Shown: positions 19,098 to 28,828, numbered from the stretch's first letter. The stretch is 64,000 nt of DNA from JAFKFJ01 sp963786445 (GCA_963786445.1 CAWAZU010000039.1:236799-300798), one strand, 5' to 3'. Notes: generated by a model not told the origin, from the sequence alone. Numbers and translations are program-made.

Positions 19098-20002
19098 CAG
19101 AGCAGGTCTTTCAGGTGGAAATGGTGGCGGCCGAGCTTGCCGCCGTAATTGCCGGCGGAAATGCGATAGGCGCCGGCCACCGGCCCCAGCGCCAGCGCCG
19201 CCGCCAAGCCCGCCCGCATCGCCCCCCTAACCGCCTCAGCGGTTAGGCCGTCGATCACCACTTCCAGCACCGCGGCGGTGTCGTCGTCGAGGCTGGACGC
19301 CACCACGCCGCGCAGGGTGGGGCAGAAGGCGTCGTTGGTGGAGGCCGGCGCGGCCGGGTATTTCGACCCCACCTTCGAGCCGGACCGCGCGATGCCGCCG
19401 GGGAACGGCGCGATCGCGCCGGGCGTGGCCGCGACCGCGTCGGCCACCGCCTGCGCCGCCGCCAGCGCCGCCACGCCCGAGCGCGCCAGCAGCAGCAGAT
19501 TGCCCCCGCCCACCGCCTCCCTGGTCAAGCCCGTCGTGCCCTCGCAGACGAACTCCCCGTCCAGCACCGGGATGCGCCAGTAGCGCCGCCCGTCGAGCCG
19601 TTTGGCAATCTGCCAGCCGTCGCCGAAATAGCGCACCGCATCGCCGAGTTTCAGCCGCTCCGCGCCGTCGAGGCCGGCGTAGCAGGCCGAGCCGGGGCTG
19701 GTCAGCACGCATTGCCCGACCCGCGCCTGCACCTGTTTCTGCAACTCGCCGGTGGATCCCGCGAACAGCAGCACGCGCACGCCGGGCCGTCCGTCCGGCG
19801 TTGCGTCGGCGGCGAGGTCGGTGTCGATCGCCGCCTCCACGCCGCAGCCGATCACCGAGGTGGCGAAGCCGGTCATGCTGCTCGCCGCCATCCGCGCCCA
19901 GCGCGCATCCGGCGCGGTGATGACGAGCGCGGTCGCGCGCATGTCGAACGCCTCGGCAAAACTGTCGTCGATGCGCACGCCGTTGCGGATCAGCTCCGGC
20001 AC
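19097..20002 (-). CDS. fhcD: Formylmethanofuran:H4MPT formyltransferase (FhcD/Ftr)
   Basis: A 301-residue formyltransferase starting with the typical IRNGVRIDDSFAEAFDMRAT. It transfers the formyl group between N5-formyl-H4MPT and methanofuran. Family blocks include TVIGCG-like TSVIGCGVEAAID and the Gly-rich ISAGNYGGKLGRHHFHLKDL at the C-terminus. A GTG start at 20002 overlaps the end of fhcA by 13 bases, so translation is probably coupled. Length is standard (about 300). Confidence 0.94.
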   Translation of the reverse strand: MPELIRNGVRIDDSFAEAFDMRATALVITAPDARWARMAASSMTGFATSVIGCGVEAAIDTDLAADATPDGRPGVRVLLFAGSTGELQKQVQARVGQCVLTSPGSACYAGLDGAERLKLGDAVRYFGDGWQIAKRLDGRRYWRIPVLDGEFVCEGTTGLTREAVGGGNLLLLARSGVAALAAAQAVADAVAATPGAIAPFPGGIARSGSKVGSKYPAAPASTNDAFCPTLRGVVASSLDDDTAAVLEVVIDGLTAEAVRGAMRAGLAAALALGPVAGAYRISAGNYGGKLGRHHFHLKDLL

Positions 20003-21600
20003 GGCACTGCCTCGAAATTGTTTTCACCGCCGACGAGTTCCGCCGGCACGTCGAAGGCGTGGTGCGGGAGTCCATAGGCATCGTCGAAGAATTTCTCCAG
20101 ATGCGTGTCGATGGCGCGATCGAATCCGGGGGCGGTGTACAGCACGCGGCCGAACTGCGGTGCCATGACCGTGCCGTCGCGTGCGACCAGGGCGCCGTCC
20201 TTGAACACCAGCGCGGCGTGGCGGAACATCGCGGCGCGATCGGCCTGCGGGCGATAGACGGCGATGTCGGCGCGCGCGCCGGGCGCGAGATGGCCGCGAT
20301 CGGCCAGGCCGAGCAGCCGCGCCGGGGCGGCGCGCGTCATCATGGCGATCTCCGGCCAGGTGTATTCGCGCGCGATCGCGGGCAGCGTCGTCATCGCCAC
20401 CGCCTCCTTCGGCAACGTCGAGAGCCATTGCGTGCGCAACGCGCGGTCCATCAGCAGCGCGAACAAATCGGGATAGGTGGTGAACGGCGCACCGTTCGGA
20501 TGGTCGGTGGTGAAGAATACGCGCGACGGATCATCGATCAGCAGGAACAGCTCCAGCCCGGCCGCGAACTGCACGGCGTTGGCGAAGCTGTTGCGCCGAT
20601 AGCGGAACGGCACGATGCCGGCGCCGCCGCCGATGTCCTCCATGATCGACCAGGTGCGCGGATGCGCGCCGGCACGGCCGTTGAACTGGCGCAGCACGTC
20701 GCAGGAGACCGTCACCGTCTGCCCGAACATCACCTGCCCGACATCGACCGTTATGTTCTTCTCCCGATTCACCGCGTCGGCCAGGCGCGGCGCCGCCGAC
20801 GAAAATTTCCTCGGGCCGTCGGTGCCATACGAATAGAATTGCAGATGCGCGAGATGCAGCGGCCTGCCCTCGGCGGCTGCGATTGTGTCGAGCGCGGTTT
20901 CGACATTGCCGGCGATGCCGAGATTGCTGCAATGCAGGTGCAGCGGATGCGGCACCCCGGCCGCCGCCACCGCGTGCTGCAAGGCGCGGATGATGGCGCG
21001 CGAGGAAACGCCCCAGCGTGGCACCACGTCGTCCAGTCCGAACGCGCGCATGTTCGACTTGAGCGACGCCGCCGCGCCGGGATTGACGCATTTCACGCCG
21101 AGCGCGCGGCTGCCGGCGAGCGCGCGCCCGACATAATCGGCGACCGCGTGGCCGCCGGCGTCGTCACGCAGCAGGCGGAGCAGGAAATCCTCGTTGCCCA
21201 GGACAGCGAGAATCGCGCGGTCGATGAACGGGATCGCCGCCAGTTCGAGCTGCGCCTGCAACGCGGCCGTCGGCGGGATCGCCGGCTCGACGACGAGCGA
21301 ATAGCCCATCTGCGCGTAGAGCCGGCCGATCTCGAAACTCGCCGGCGTGCCGTCGAACGTGCCGGTGCGGCGCAGCTCGGGCAGCAGCAGGCGGGCGGTG
21401 TTCACGTTGCTGCCGGCGATGTGCGAGTGAATGTCGATGCCGCCGGCCAGCACGATCGCGTCGCGCGCGTCGTAGGTTGCATCGGCGGTGCGATCCGTCG
21501 GCGCGGCGACGATGCGCCCGTCCTCGAACCACACATCGTCGATGCCGTCGCGTCCGTGCGCCGGGTCGATCACGCGCCCGCCGGCGAGGCGCGTCAGCAT
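19990..21600 (-). CDS. fhcA: Formyltransferase/hydrolase complex subunit A (formylmethanofuran hydrolase)
   Basis: A 536-residue amidohydrolase-superfamily protein, the hydrolytic subunit that splits formylmethanofuran to formate and methanofuran. The metal-binding HSHIAGSNVN near residue 57 follows the typical AGGIDIHSH entry, and FTTDHPNGAPFTTYP near residue 380 holds the conserved catalytic aspartate region. CVNPGAAASLK (about 195) and LHLHCSNLGI (about 245) should supply further ligands. It overlaps fhcB by seven bases and fhcD by 13. Length and motifs match methylotroph FhcA. Confidence 0.94.
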   Translation of the reverse strand: MLTRLAGGRVIDPAHGRDGIDDVWFEDGRIVAAPTDRTADATYDARDAIVLAGGIDIHSHIAGSNVNTARLLLPELRRTGTFDGTPASFEIGRLYAQMGYSLVVEPAIPPTAALQAQLELAAIPFIDRAILAVLGNEDFLLRLLRDDAGGHAVADYVGRALAGSRALGVKCVNPGAAASLKSNMRAFGLDDVVPRWGVSSRAIIRALQHAVAAAGVPHPLHLHCSNLGIAGNVETALDTIAAAEGRPLHLAHLQFYSYGTDGPRKFSSAAPRLADAVNREKNITVDVGQVMFGQTVTVSCDVLRQFNGRAGAHPRTWSIMEDIGGGAGIVPFRYRRNSFANAVQFAAGLELFLLIDDPSRVFFTTDHPNGAPFTTYPDLFALLMDRALRTQWLSTLPKEAVAMTTLPAIAREYTWPEIAMMTRAAPARLLGLADRGHLAPGARADIAVYRPQADRAAMFRHAALVFKDGALVARDGTVMAPQFGRVLYTAPGFDRAIDTHLEKFFDDAYGLPHHAFDVPAELVGGENNFEAVPCRS

Positions 21601-22626
21601 GGCGGCAGCGCAGCCGCGATGCGGCCGAGCAGATCGGCCGCGGTCGGTCGCTGCTGCGGTGCCGTCGGCAATGCGGCGAGCAGCGCGAAGGCGACGGGAT
21701 GGAACAGCGCCGCCGCGTGGTCGATGCCGGGCCGCCCGACCGCGAGCGCCACGTCGGGTGCGACGGCGAAGCGCAGATCGGGCGGCGCCAGCACCGCCAG
21801 CTTCACGCGCGCCTGCCAGGGCGGCGGGCCGCCGCCGAGCGCATCGATCCACAGCGCCGCATCGGCCTCGCCGCTCGCCGCCATGCGCGTCGCGTCGTAG
21901 CGCCAGGGATCGTGACGCGCGATGCCGTCGCGGAACGCGACGCGGAACGGAAAGCCGGTCTCCCAGCCCAGGGCCTGCGCCACGCCGGCGGCGTTGCCGG
22001 GCGCGGGCAGCGGCAGGCCGGCACAGCGCGTCGAATGCGTTGAGGTCTTCGATCAGGCCGCACAGCATCTCGACCGCGAGCGCCGGCAGTTGCGCGGCCG
22101 ACCAGACGACGACGCCGTAGCGCGCCGCGGCCAGCGCCTCGGCCAGTGCCGCGAGATCGTGCGGCGCCGCGACACCGCGCCGCTTGACCAGCGCGCGCAG
22201 CACGCCGAGTTGCTCGGTCACGTCTTTGCCCGCGGCGAGGCGCAGCACGCGCCGCGGACGCTGCTGTTCGTCCAGCGGCGGCGGCCGATCAAGCGCGAGC
22301 GGCGCCAGCATCTCGGGCGCCAGGTCGCCGACAACGAAAAAAACATCGGCGAGCGCGCGTGCCTGCGCGGGCGTCGTGACGATCCAGCCGGCGACGCGCA
22401 TGGCGGCGAAGTCGCGCAGCGCCGCTTCGGACTCCGCATGGTCGAGCACGGCGCCGAGCCGGCGGGCCAGCGCCGCGGCGGCGACGGCGCCGGCGGCGTC
22501 GGTGCGCAGCCCGGCGATCAGCGGCGCGGCGGCGCCGCCCAGCAGCGCGGCGGCAGCGGCGATGCCCTGCGACAGCGGCACCTTCCGCCCGCCGATCGCC
22601 GCCTCCGCGTCCGCCAGTTGGAACAT
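21594..22626 (-). CDS. fhcB: Formyltransferase/hydrolase complex subunit B (frameshifted)
   Basis: About 343 residues when repaired. It resembles the molybdopterin-dependent subunit B of formylmethanofuran dehydrogenase but is the reduced methylotroph form. The frame breaks near 22034: dropping one T (a TT pair on the coding strand) restores DLNASTRCAGLPLPAPGN, the expected family motif, and continues as GVAQALGWETGFPF. The N-terminus starts at MFQLADAEAAIGGRKV; no CxxC iron-sulfur motif is visible, unlike archaeal FwdB. This fits a structural role without formate-oxidising activity. It is transcribed after the pterin dehydratase gene. Confidence 0.85.
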
Positions 22627-22643
22627 GCGGCGACGATCTCCGG

Positions 22644-23024
22644 TCAGTCGTCGTATTTGATGTAGGCGAAGCGTGCATCCTGCTCGGGCGTGCCCTCGAG
22701 CGCGCCGCCGGCGCGGCCGGGACGCCACTGCACGACGTCCTCGATCTTCGCGGCCAGCTCGAAATCCTTGTCGGTGATGCCCTTCGCCGTATGGGTGCAA
22801 AGCCGCACTTCCACCCATGCGTAGGAAGCGGTGATGTCGGGATGGTGCCACGCCGCCTCGGCAAGATGGCCGACGGCATTGACCACCATCAGCGTGCCCT
22901 TCCACGAATGGGTGCGGAATTTGCGGCGGATCCAGCCGCGGTCGTAGGTCCAGTGCGGCAGGCGCTGCAATCGCTCGGCGATCTCGGCCTCGGAGTACGC
23001 CACGTCTTTTGGTGCGGTGTTCAT
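22644..23024 (-). CDS. Pterin-4a-carbinolamine dehydratase family protein (PCD/DCoH)
   Basis: A 126-residue PCD/DCoH-family protein with the catalytic-type signature AEAAWHHPDITASYAWVEV and the following THTAKGITDKDFELAAKIE. The classical reaction is dehydration of 4a-hydroxy-tetrahydropterin. In methylotrophs a homologue is encoded with H4MPT genes and is thought to act on that pterin or its biosynthesis. It is the first gene of the fhc operon, 17 bases before fhcB, with a strong GGAGGGAGG ribosome site. A C-terminal tail of about 25 residues (GALEGTPEQDARFAYIKYDD) extends beyond the usual domain. Confidence 0.88.
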   Translation of the reverse strand: MNTAPKDVAYSEAEIAERLQRLPHWTYDRGWIRRKFRTHSWKGTLMVVNAVGHLAEAAWHHPDITASYAWVEVRLCTHTAKGITDKDFELAAKIEDVVQWRPGRAGGALEGTPEQDARFAYIKYDD

Positions 23025-23170
23025 CGGCCCTCCCTCCTGCTCGCGGGTGCGGCCCGGTCCGCACCGATCTGCTCGCGCCGGGTTTTCCTTGGCCGGCGGT
23101 TGGGCAAATATGTGCGCTTGCCGGGCAGCGCACAATGCAGCCTGCCGATCGGGGAGGATGCTGCGCCGCA

Positions 23171-24121
23171 ATGACGGAGAGTGTGACGATCAGTTGCAGT
23201 GCCCGCCTGCATCTGGGGTTTCTGGACCTCAATTTCGGCCTCGGGCGACGTTACGGCAGCCTCGGTCTGGCGCTGGACGCACCGCAGACGCGGCTGACGC
23301 TGCGCCGCGCCGAGCGCGACGCGACCGAGGGGCCGGAACGCGGGCGGGCGCGAAACTGTCTCGACAGCATCACGGCGGCGCTCGGTCTGCCCGGCGCACA
23401 TGAACTTGTGATCGGGGCGGCGATGCCGGCGCATGCCGGGCTCGGCTCCGGCACGCAACTGGCGCTGGCGGTGGCGGCGGCGGCGCGGCGTCTGCACGGG
23501 CGGGCGCCCGATTTGCGCGGTGATGCCGCCTTGCTCGGCCGCGGCGCACGGTCGGGCATCGGCATCGCGTTGTTCGCTTCCGGCGGGCTGGTGCTGGACG
23601 GCGGAAGGGGCGCGCGCGACGCCCCGCCGCCGCTGCTCGCGCGGCTGGATGTGCCGGCGGAGTGGCGCGTGCTGCTGCTGCTCGACGCCGAACGCGCCGG
23701 GCTGTCGGGCGCGGGCGAGCGCGCCGCCTTCGCCGCCCTGAAGCCGATGCCGGCGGCGATCGCGGCCGAATTGTGCCGGCTGGTGCTGATGGGCGTGCTG
23801 CCGGCGCTGGCCGAGGCCGACCTGACGGGGTTCGGCGCGGCGGTGACGCGGCTGCAGCGCATGCTCGGCGACTATTTCGCGCCGGCGCAGGGCGGCCGCT
23901 TCGCCAGCCCGCGTGTCGCCGCAGCCCTTGACCGTCTGGGTGCGTTGGGCGCGCAAGGGCTGGGGCAGAGTTCCTGGGGGCCGAGCGGCTTCGCCTTCGC
24001 GCCCGACCCGGACGCGGCGTCGTGGCTTTCGGCCCGGCTGGCGGACGCGGCGGACATGCCCGAGGTCGTGATCTGCCGCGCCCGCAACGAGGGTGCAAAC
24101 GTATCGCTCGGTGAACAGTGA
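23171..24121 (+). CDS. mptG: Beta-ribofuranosylaminobenzene 5'-phosphate synthase (GHMP family)
   Basis: A 316-residue protein of the beta-RFAP synthase family, which joins 4-aminobenzoate (or 4-hydroxybenzoate) to PRPP in the first committed step of H4MPT synthesis. It starts with SARLHLGFLDLNFGLGRRYG, a family hallmark. It also carries the GHMP-like loop PAHAGLGSGTQLALAVA near residue 90 and GLGQSSWGPSGFAF near the end. It heads a seven-gene run on the forward strand, divergent from the pcd-fhc operon across a 146-bp gap that probably contains both promoters. Confidence 0.93.
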   Translation: MTESVTISCSARLHLGFLDLNFGLGRRYGSLGLALDAPQTRLTLRRAERDATEGPERGRARNCLDSITAALGLPGAHELVIGAAMPAHAGLGSGTQLALAVAAAARRLHGRAPDLRGDAALLGRGARSGIGIALFASGGLVLDGGRGARDAPPPLLARLDVPAEWRVLLLLDAERAGLSGAGERAAFAALKPMPAAIAAELCRLVLMGVLPALAEADLTGFGAAVTRLQRMLGDYFAPAQGGRFASPRVAAALDRLGALGAQGLGQSSWGPSGFAFAPDPDAASWLSARLADAADMPEVVICRARNEGANVSLGEQ

Positions 24122-24134
24122 GGGAGACTTCGCG

Positions 24135-25028
24135 ATGCCGGACAAGCAAATCCTGCACATGCTGAGCCCGCTGAAACATGTCAGCCCGTTCGACGCCAAC
24201 ATCGCGCTGGATGCCGGCTACGACGCGGTGGTGCCGTACGGGTCGGTGACGCTGGAGGAGGTGACCGGCCTCGTGCAGGACGCGATGTTCTCGCGCCCGC
24301 CCAAGCGCGGGCGCTGCACCGGCGTGTTTTTCGCCGGCAAGGACGCGCTGCTGGCGCTCGACATGATGCGGCACGCCGAGAAGGCGATGGTGCCGCCGTT
24401 CAAGGTGTCGCTGTTCGCCGACCCCGCCGGCTCGTTCACCACCGCCGCGGCGATGGTGGCGCATGTCGAGCGGCTGCTGCGGCGCGACCACAAGCGGGAA
24501 TTGCGCGGGCTGCGCATCGCGGTGTTCGGCGCGACCGGGGTGGTCGGCTTCGCCGCGGGCGTGATCGCGGCGCTGGAGGGAGCAAACGTCACGCTGGTCG
24601 GCTATGACGGCGTGGCGCGCGTCGGTCGCGCGGCGGCGGAGGTCGCGCGCCGGTTCGACGCCACGGTCGAGGCCGCCGACGGCAGCGACCGGGTGCGCAT
24701 CGCCGCCATCCTGCAATCGGCGGAGGTCGCGTTCTGCGCCGGCCGCGCCGGCGTGCGCATCCTCGATGCGGCGCTGCTGCGCGGCGCGCCGCATCTGCTG
24801 GCGGTGGCGGACGTGAACGCGGTGCCGCCGCTCGGCGTGGAGGGGCTGGACGTGGCGGCCGACGGCGCGAAGCTGGAGGGCGGCGCGCTCGGCATCGGGG
24901 CACTCGCGATCGGGCCGACCAAGTCGGCGACCGAGGCCGGGTTGTTCCGCCGCATGATCGAGGCCGAGAAGCCGGTGGCGCTGGATTTCCGCGACGCTTT
25001 CGCGTTCGCCCGCGACCTTGTCCGATGA
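24135..25028 (+). CDS. mtdB: NAD(P)-dependent methylene-H4MPT dehydrogenase
   Basis: A 297-residue dehydrogenase that oxidises methylene-H4MPT to methenyl-H4MPT with NAD or NADP. It opens with ILHMLSPLKHVSPFDANIA and has the SYGSV-like VPYGSVTLEEV, both typical of MtdA/MtdB. The Rossmann loop reads AVFGATGVVGFAAG near residue 136. The H4MPT gene neighbourhood favours MtdB over MtdA, though sequence alone does not settle this. A ribosome site (gtgaggga) overlaps the mptG stop region. Confidence 0.9.
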   Translation: MPDKQILHMLSPLKHVSPFDANIALDAGYDAVVPYGSVTLEEVTGLVQDAMFSRPPKRGRCTGVFFAGKDALLALDMMRHAEKAMVPPFKVSLFADPAGSFTTAAAMVAHVERLLRRDHKRELRGLRIAVFGATGVVGFAAGVIAALEGANVTLVGYDGVARVGRAAAEVARRFDATVEAADGSDRVRIAAILQSAEVAFCAGRAGVRILDAALLRGAPHLLAVADVNAVPPLGVEGLDVAADGAKLEGGALGIGALAIGPTKSATEAGLFRRMIEAEKPVALDFRDAFAFARDLVR

Positions 25029-26118
25029 GGCGCGCTGCGTGCTGATCGCCGCCCTCTCCGGCCGCGCGCTGGCGGCGGCGGCGCGGGAGGCGGGTTTTGC
25101 GCCGCTGGTCGCCGACCTGTTCGGCGACGCGGACACGGCGGCGCTGGCGGCGGATCATGCGGTCGTGCCGGGGAGCCTGCGGCGCGGGCCGGCGGCGCGG
25201 CCGTTGCTGGAGGCGCTGGCGCGGCTGGCGCGCGAGCGGGCGCCGGTCGGCTTGGTGTATGGCGCCGGGCTGGAGGGACGGCCGGCGCTGCTGCGCGCGC
25301 TGGCGCGGCATCGGCTGCTCGGCAATCCGGCGGCGACGGTGACGCGGCTGAAAGATCCGTTCGCGTTCGCCGCGCTCTGCCGCGACTGTGGCGTGCCGCA
25401 CCCGGACGTCGCATTGGCGCCGGAGGCGGGCGGGGCGTGGCTGGAGAAGCGGGCAGGGGCGGGGGGTGGCGTGCATGTCCGGCCGGCGAGCGGACCGGTG
25501 CGCCCGCCGCGCTACGTGCAGCGCCGCGTGGCCGGGCGGCCGGTCGCCGCACTGCTGCTCGGCGACGGGGCGCGCGCGATGACGCTGGGGTTTTCCGAGC
25601 AATGGACGGCGCCGGCGCCCGGCGCACCGTTCCGCTACGGCGGAGCGGTGCGCCCGGCGGCGCTGACCGCTGCCCAGGCGGCGGCGCTGGCGGCGGCGGC
25701 CGAACGCGTTGCGGCGGCGTCCGGGGTGGTCGGGCTGAACAGCGCCGACTTCCTGCTGCGCGACGACGGGTTCGACCTGCTGGAGATCAATCCGCGGCCG
25801 GGCGCCAGCCTGGACGTGTTCGCCGGCGCCGGGCTGTTCGCGCTGCACGTCGCGGCCTGCGAGGGACGCCTGCCGGATCGGCCGCCCGCGCTGCCGGGTG
25901 CCGCCGCCGCCGCGGTGGTGTATGCGCCGGCGCGGCTGACGGTGCCGGACCGCTTCCCCTGGCCGGACTGGACCGCCGACCGCCAGCGCGCCGGCCCGGT
26001 CGCGGCGGCGATGCCGCTCTGCACCGTGCTTGCCGCCGGCACGGACGCGGCGGCGGTGCGGGCGGAACTCCCGGGGCTGACGACACGGCTGCTGACGATG
26101 TTCGGAGATGCGCGATGA
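25018..26118 (+). CDS. ATP-grasp protein of the H4MPT gene cluster (Orf17-like)
   Basis: A 366-residue ATP-grasp protein. The C-terminal catalytic half shows the metal/ATP-binding FDLLEINPRPGASLDVF near residue 253 and the preceding VVGLNSADFLLR. The N-terminal region (LVYGAGLEGRPALLRALARH) matches COG2232-type carboligases found in C1 clusters. These are needed for H4MPT-linked metabolism in methylotrophs, possibly adding an amino acid or other acid to a cofactor precursor; the reaction is not established. A TTG start at 25018 overlaps mtdB by 11 bases, and the end overlaps mch by four. Confidence 0.82.
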   Translation: MSDEARCVLIAALSGRALAAAAREAGFAPLVADLFGDADTAALAADHAVVPGSLRRGPAARPLLEALARLARERAPVGLVYGAGLEGRPALLRALARHRLLGNPAATVTRLKDPFAFAALCRDCGVPHPDVALAPEAGGAWLEKRAGAGGGVHVRPASGPVRPPRYVQRRVAGRPVAALLLGDGARAMTLGFSEQWTAPAPGAPFRYGGAVRPAALTAAQAAALAAAAERVAAASGVVGLNSADFLLRDDGFDLLEINPRPGASLDVFAGAGLFALHVAACEGRLPDRPPALPGAAAAAVVYAPARLTVPDRFPWPDWTADRQRAGPVAAAMPLCTVLAAGTDAAAVRAELPGLTTRLLTMFGDAR

Positions 26119-27086
26119 CGGACCCAGAACCCATCAGCGTCAATGCCCGCGCGCGCCGCGCGCTCGACGCGCTGCTGGCGGATGCCGCGGCGCTGCGCCT
26201 CGGCATTGTCCGCGGCGCCAACGGCGAAACCCTGGTCGATGCCGGCGCCGCGGCGCGCGGCGGCATCGCCGCCGGACAGCGCATCGCCGAAATCTGCATG
26301 GGCGGGCTGGGCGAAGTGCGGATCGGCAGCGACGCCGCCCTGCCGCACTGGCCGTTCGCGGTCACGGTGCGCTCCTCGCAGCCGGTGCTGGCGTGCCTGG
26401 CCAGCCAGTATGCCGGCTGGAGCCTGTCGCACGGCGAGAAGCCGGACGCCTATGTCGCGCTCGGCTCCGGCCCGGCACGCGCGCTGGCGCGGCGCGAAAA
26501 ACTGTTTGCCGAGATCGGCTACGCCGACACCGCCGCCGACGCGGTGCTGGTGGTGGAGAGCGCAAGGCCGCCGCCGCCGCCATTGCTGGCGCAGATCGCG
26601 GCCGATTGCGGCGTCGCGCCCGCGCGGCTGGCGGTGCTGTTCGCGCCGACGCAGAGCCTCGCCGGCAGCGTGCAGGTGGTCGCGCGCGTGCTGGAAGTCG
26701 CCTTGCACAAGCTGCACGAACTGGGTTTTCCGCTGGAGCGCGTGATCGACGGCATGGGCGCCGCACCGCTGCCGCCGCCGCATCCGGATTTCGTCACCGC
26801 GATGGGGCGCACCAACGACGCCATCATCTTCGGTGGCCGCGTGCATCTGTATGTCACCGGGGCGGCGGCGGAGGCGCGCGCGCTGTGCGACGCGCTGCCG
26901 GCCAGCGCGTCGCGCGATTACGGCCGCCCGTTCGCGGAAATCTTTCGCGCCGCGCACGGCGATTTCTACGCGATCGACCGCAGCCTGTTCTCGCCGGGCG
27001 AGGCGATCGTCACCGCGATCGACAGCGGCGAGACGTTCCGCGCCGGCAAGCTGGACGCGGCGCTGCTGGATGCCTCGTTCGCGTGA
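26115..27086 (+). CDS. mch: Methenyl-H4MPT cyclohydrolase
   Basis: A 323-residue cyclohydrolase that converts methenyl-H4MPT to formyl-H4MPT between the MtdB and Fhc steps. Family blocks include SVNARARRALDALL at the N-terminus, GRIAEI-like GQRIAEICMGGLGEV near residue 55, ASQYAGWSLS near residue 96 and GRTNDAIIFGGRVHLYV near residue 233. Length is standard. The ATG overlaps the preceding stop by four bases and its own stop overlaps the next GTG, placing it mid-operon. Confidence 0.94.
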   Translation: MTDPEPISVNARARRALDALLADAAALRLGIVRGANGETLVDAGAAARGGIAAGQRIAEICMGGLGEVRIGSDAALPHWPFAVTVRSSQPVLACLASQYAGWSLSHGEKPDAYVALGSGPARALARREKLFAEIGYADTAADAVLVVESARPPPPPLLAQIAADCGVAPARLAVLFAPTQSLAGSVQVVARVLEVALHKLHELGFPLERVIDGMGAAPLPPPHPDFVTAMGRTNDAIIFGGRVHLYVTGAAAEARALCDALPASASRDYGRPFAEIFRAAHGDFYAIDRSLFSPGEAIVTAIDSGETFRAGKLDAALLDASFA

Positions 27087-27959
27087 CGCGCATCGCGCTC
27101 GCGGTCGATGGCAACGACTGGCACGCGCGCGCGCTGGCGGCGGCGTTTTCCGCACTTGGCGCGAGCGTGGTCCGCATCCGGCTCGATGCGTGCGGGTTCG
27201 CGACCGGGCGGCCGGACGGGTTGAGCCTGCCGGGCTTCGCCGACACGCTGCCCGATGCCGTGCTGGTGCGCGAGATGGCGGGCGGCAGCTTCGAGCAGGT
27301 GACGCGAAGGCTGGGCGTGCTGCACGCGCTGGCGGCGCTTGGCGTGCCGGTGTGGAACGAGGCGCGCGCGATCGAACGCTGCGTGGACAAGTCCATGACC
27401 AGTTTTTTGCTCGCGCGTGCCGGCGTGCCGACGCCGGAGACCTGGACGGTGGAGGGGATCGAGCGCGCCCGTGCCGTGCTGGAAGCTGGCGGGGAAATGG
27501 TGCTCAAACCGCTGTTCGGCGCACAGGGAAAAGGATTGCGGCGGATCGCGGCGCCGGCCGACCTGCCGGCGGCGGATGACGGTGGCGGGCGTGTACTACC
27601 TGCAACGCTACCTCGCGCCCGCCGGCGAGGGGTTTCGCGATCATCGCGTGTTCGTCTGCGGCGGCGAGGTGCTGGCGGCGATGACGCGGCGCGGCGCGTC
27701 GTGGATCACCAACATCAAGCAGGGCGGCACGCCGGAGCCGCTGCTGCCGGACCGCGAGATGGCGGAACTGGCGCTGCGCGCCTGTGCTTCGGTCGGCGCG
27801 TGCTATGCCGGCGTCGATCTGCTGCGCGACGGCGACGGCCGGCTTTTGGTGCTGGAGGTGAACTCGATGCCGGCATGGCGAGGCTTGCAGCGCGTCACCG
27901 ACGTCAACGTGGCGCTGCGGCTGGCGGCTGCGGTGCTGGCGGCGGCGCGGCGGCCGTGA
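27083..27959 (+). CDS. RimK-like ATP-grasp ligase of the H4MPT cluster (frameshifted)
   Basis: About 291 residues when repaired. It is a RimK-type ATP-grasp protein (Orf5-like in methylotroph C1 clusters), with VDKSMTSFLLARAGVPTPET (entry to the fold), MVLKPLFGAQGKGLRR (ATP-binding loop) and LLVLEVNSMPAWRGLQR (Mg ligands). Removing one g near 27581 joins LPAADD to VAGVYYLQRYLAPAGEG. Related archaeal ligases add glutamate to H4MPT or cofactor F420, so glutamyl or similar tailoring of the pterin is plausible. Start and stop overlap both neighbours by four bases. Confidence 0.82.
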
Positions 27960-28828
27960 CGGCATCGCTCGCGGATCGGTGCCGCGTGACCGCGGCCCTG
28001 TTCCGCGACGCCTGCGCGATCGAACTCGACGCGCTCAAGCCGGGCAACGTGCATGTGCATGCGCCCGGCCACGGCATGACCAGCGCGGATTTCCTGCGCA
28101 GCGCCGAGGCGGCGGCGGAGACGCTGTGCCGGCCCGGCGCGTCGCTCGGCGCGCGCGTGCTGGCGGCGGTGACGGCGACGCGCGCGGCGGTGGGCCAGAA
28201 CACCAATCTCGGCATCGTGCTGCTGTGCGCACCGCTGGCGATGGCAGCGGAGGCGGGCGGCGCACTGCGCGCGGCCCTCGGCGAGGTGCTGGCGCAGGCC
28301 GACATCGCCGATGCCGACTTGGTGTTCCGCGCCATCGTGCATGCCGCCCCCGGCGGGCTGGGCGAGGCGCCGCAGCACGATGTCCGCGGAACCGCGACCG
28401 TGGCACTCGGCACGGCGATGGCGGCGGCGGCGGCGCGCGATGCCATCGCCTGCGAGTACGTCACCGGCTTCGCCGACATTTTCGACGCCGGCATCCCCGC
28501 CTATGCCGAGGCGCTGGCGCGCGGCTGGCCGGCGCGGTGGGCGGCGGTCGCGGTCTATCTGGCGTTCCTCGCCGCCATTCCCGACAGCCATGTGCGGCGC
28601 AAGCACGGGCCGGCAGCGGCGGCGCGGCTGCAGGCCGAAGCGGTGCCATGGCGCCGGCGCCTCGCAGCCGCCGCCCACCCGGCGGAACTGACGCCGGCAC
28701 TGCTCGAGTGGGACGCGGCGCTGAAGTGCCGCGGCCTCAATCCGGGCACCAGCGCCGACCTGACCGTGGCCAGCATTTTCGCGCACTTGCTGCAGGGCGG
28801 CTTGCGATGGGCCGGCCGTAATGCTTGA
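27956..28828 (+). CDS. CitG-like triphosphoribosyl-dephospho-CoA synthase family protein (Orf7-like)
   Basis: A 290-residue member of the CitG/MdcB family. Family signatures are visible: LDALKPGNVHVHAPGHGM near residue 25, VGQNTNLGIVLLCAPLA near residue 78 and LNPGTSADLTVASIFAHLL at the C-terminus. No citrate lyase genes are present; homologues lie in H4MPT gene clusters of methylotrophs, so a ribosyl-phosphate or nucleotide transfer step in cofactor synthesis is more likely. It starts with GTG at 27956, overlapping the previous stop. This is a family-level call; substrate unknown. Confidence 0.84.
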   Translation: MTASLADRCRVTAALFRDACAIELDALKPGNVHVHAPGHGMTSADFLRSAEAAAETLCRPGASLGARVLAAVTATRAAVGQNTNLGIVLLCAPLAMAAEAGGALRAALGEVLAQADIADADLVFRAIVHAAPGGLGEAPQHDVRGTATVALGTAMAAAAARDAIACEYVTGFADIFDAGIPAYAEALARGWPARWAAVAVYLAFLAAIPDSHVRRKHGPAAAARLQAEAVPWRRRLAAAAHPAELTPALLEWDAALKCRGLNPGTSADLTVASIFAHLLQGGLRWAGRNA

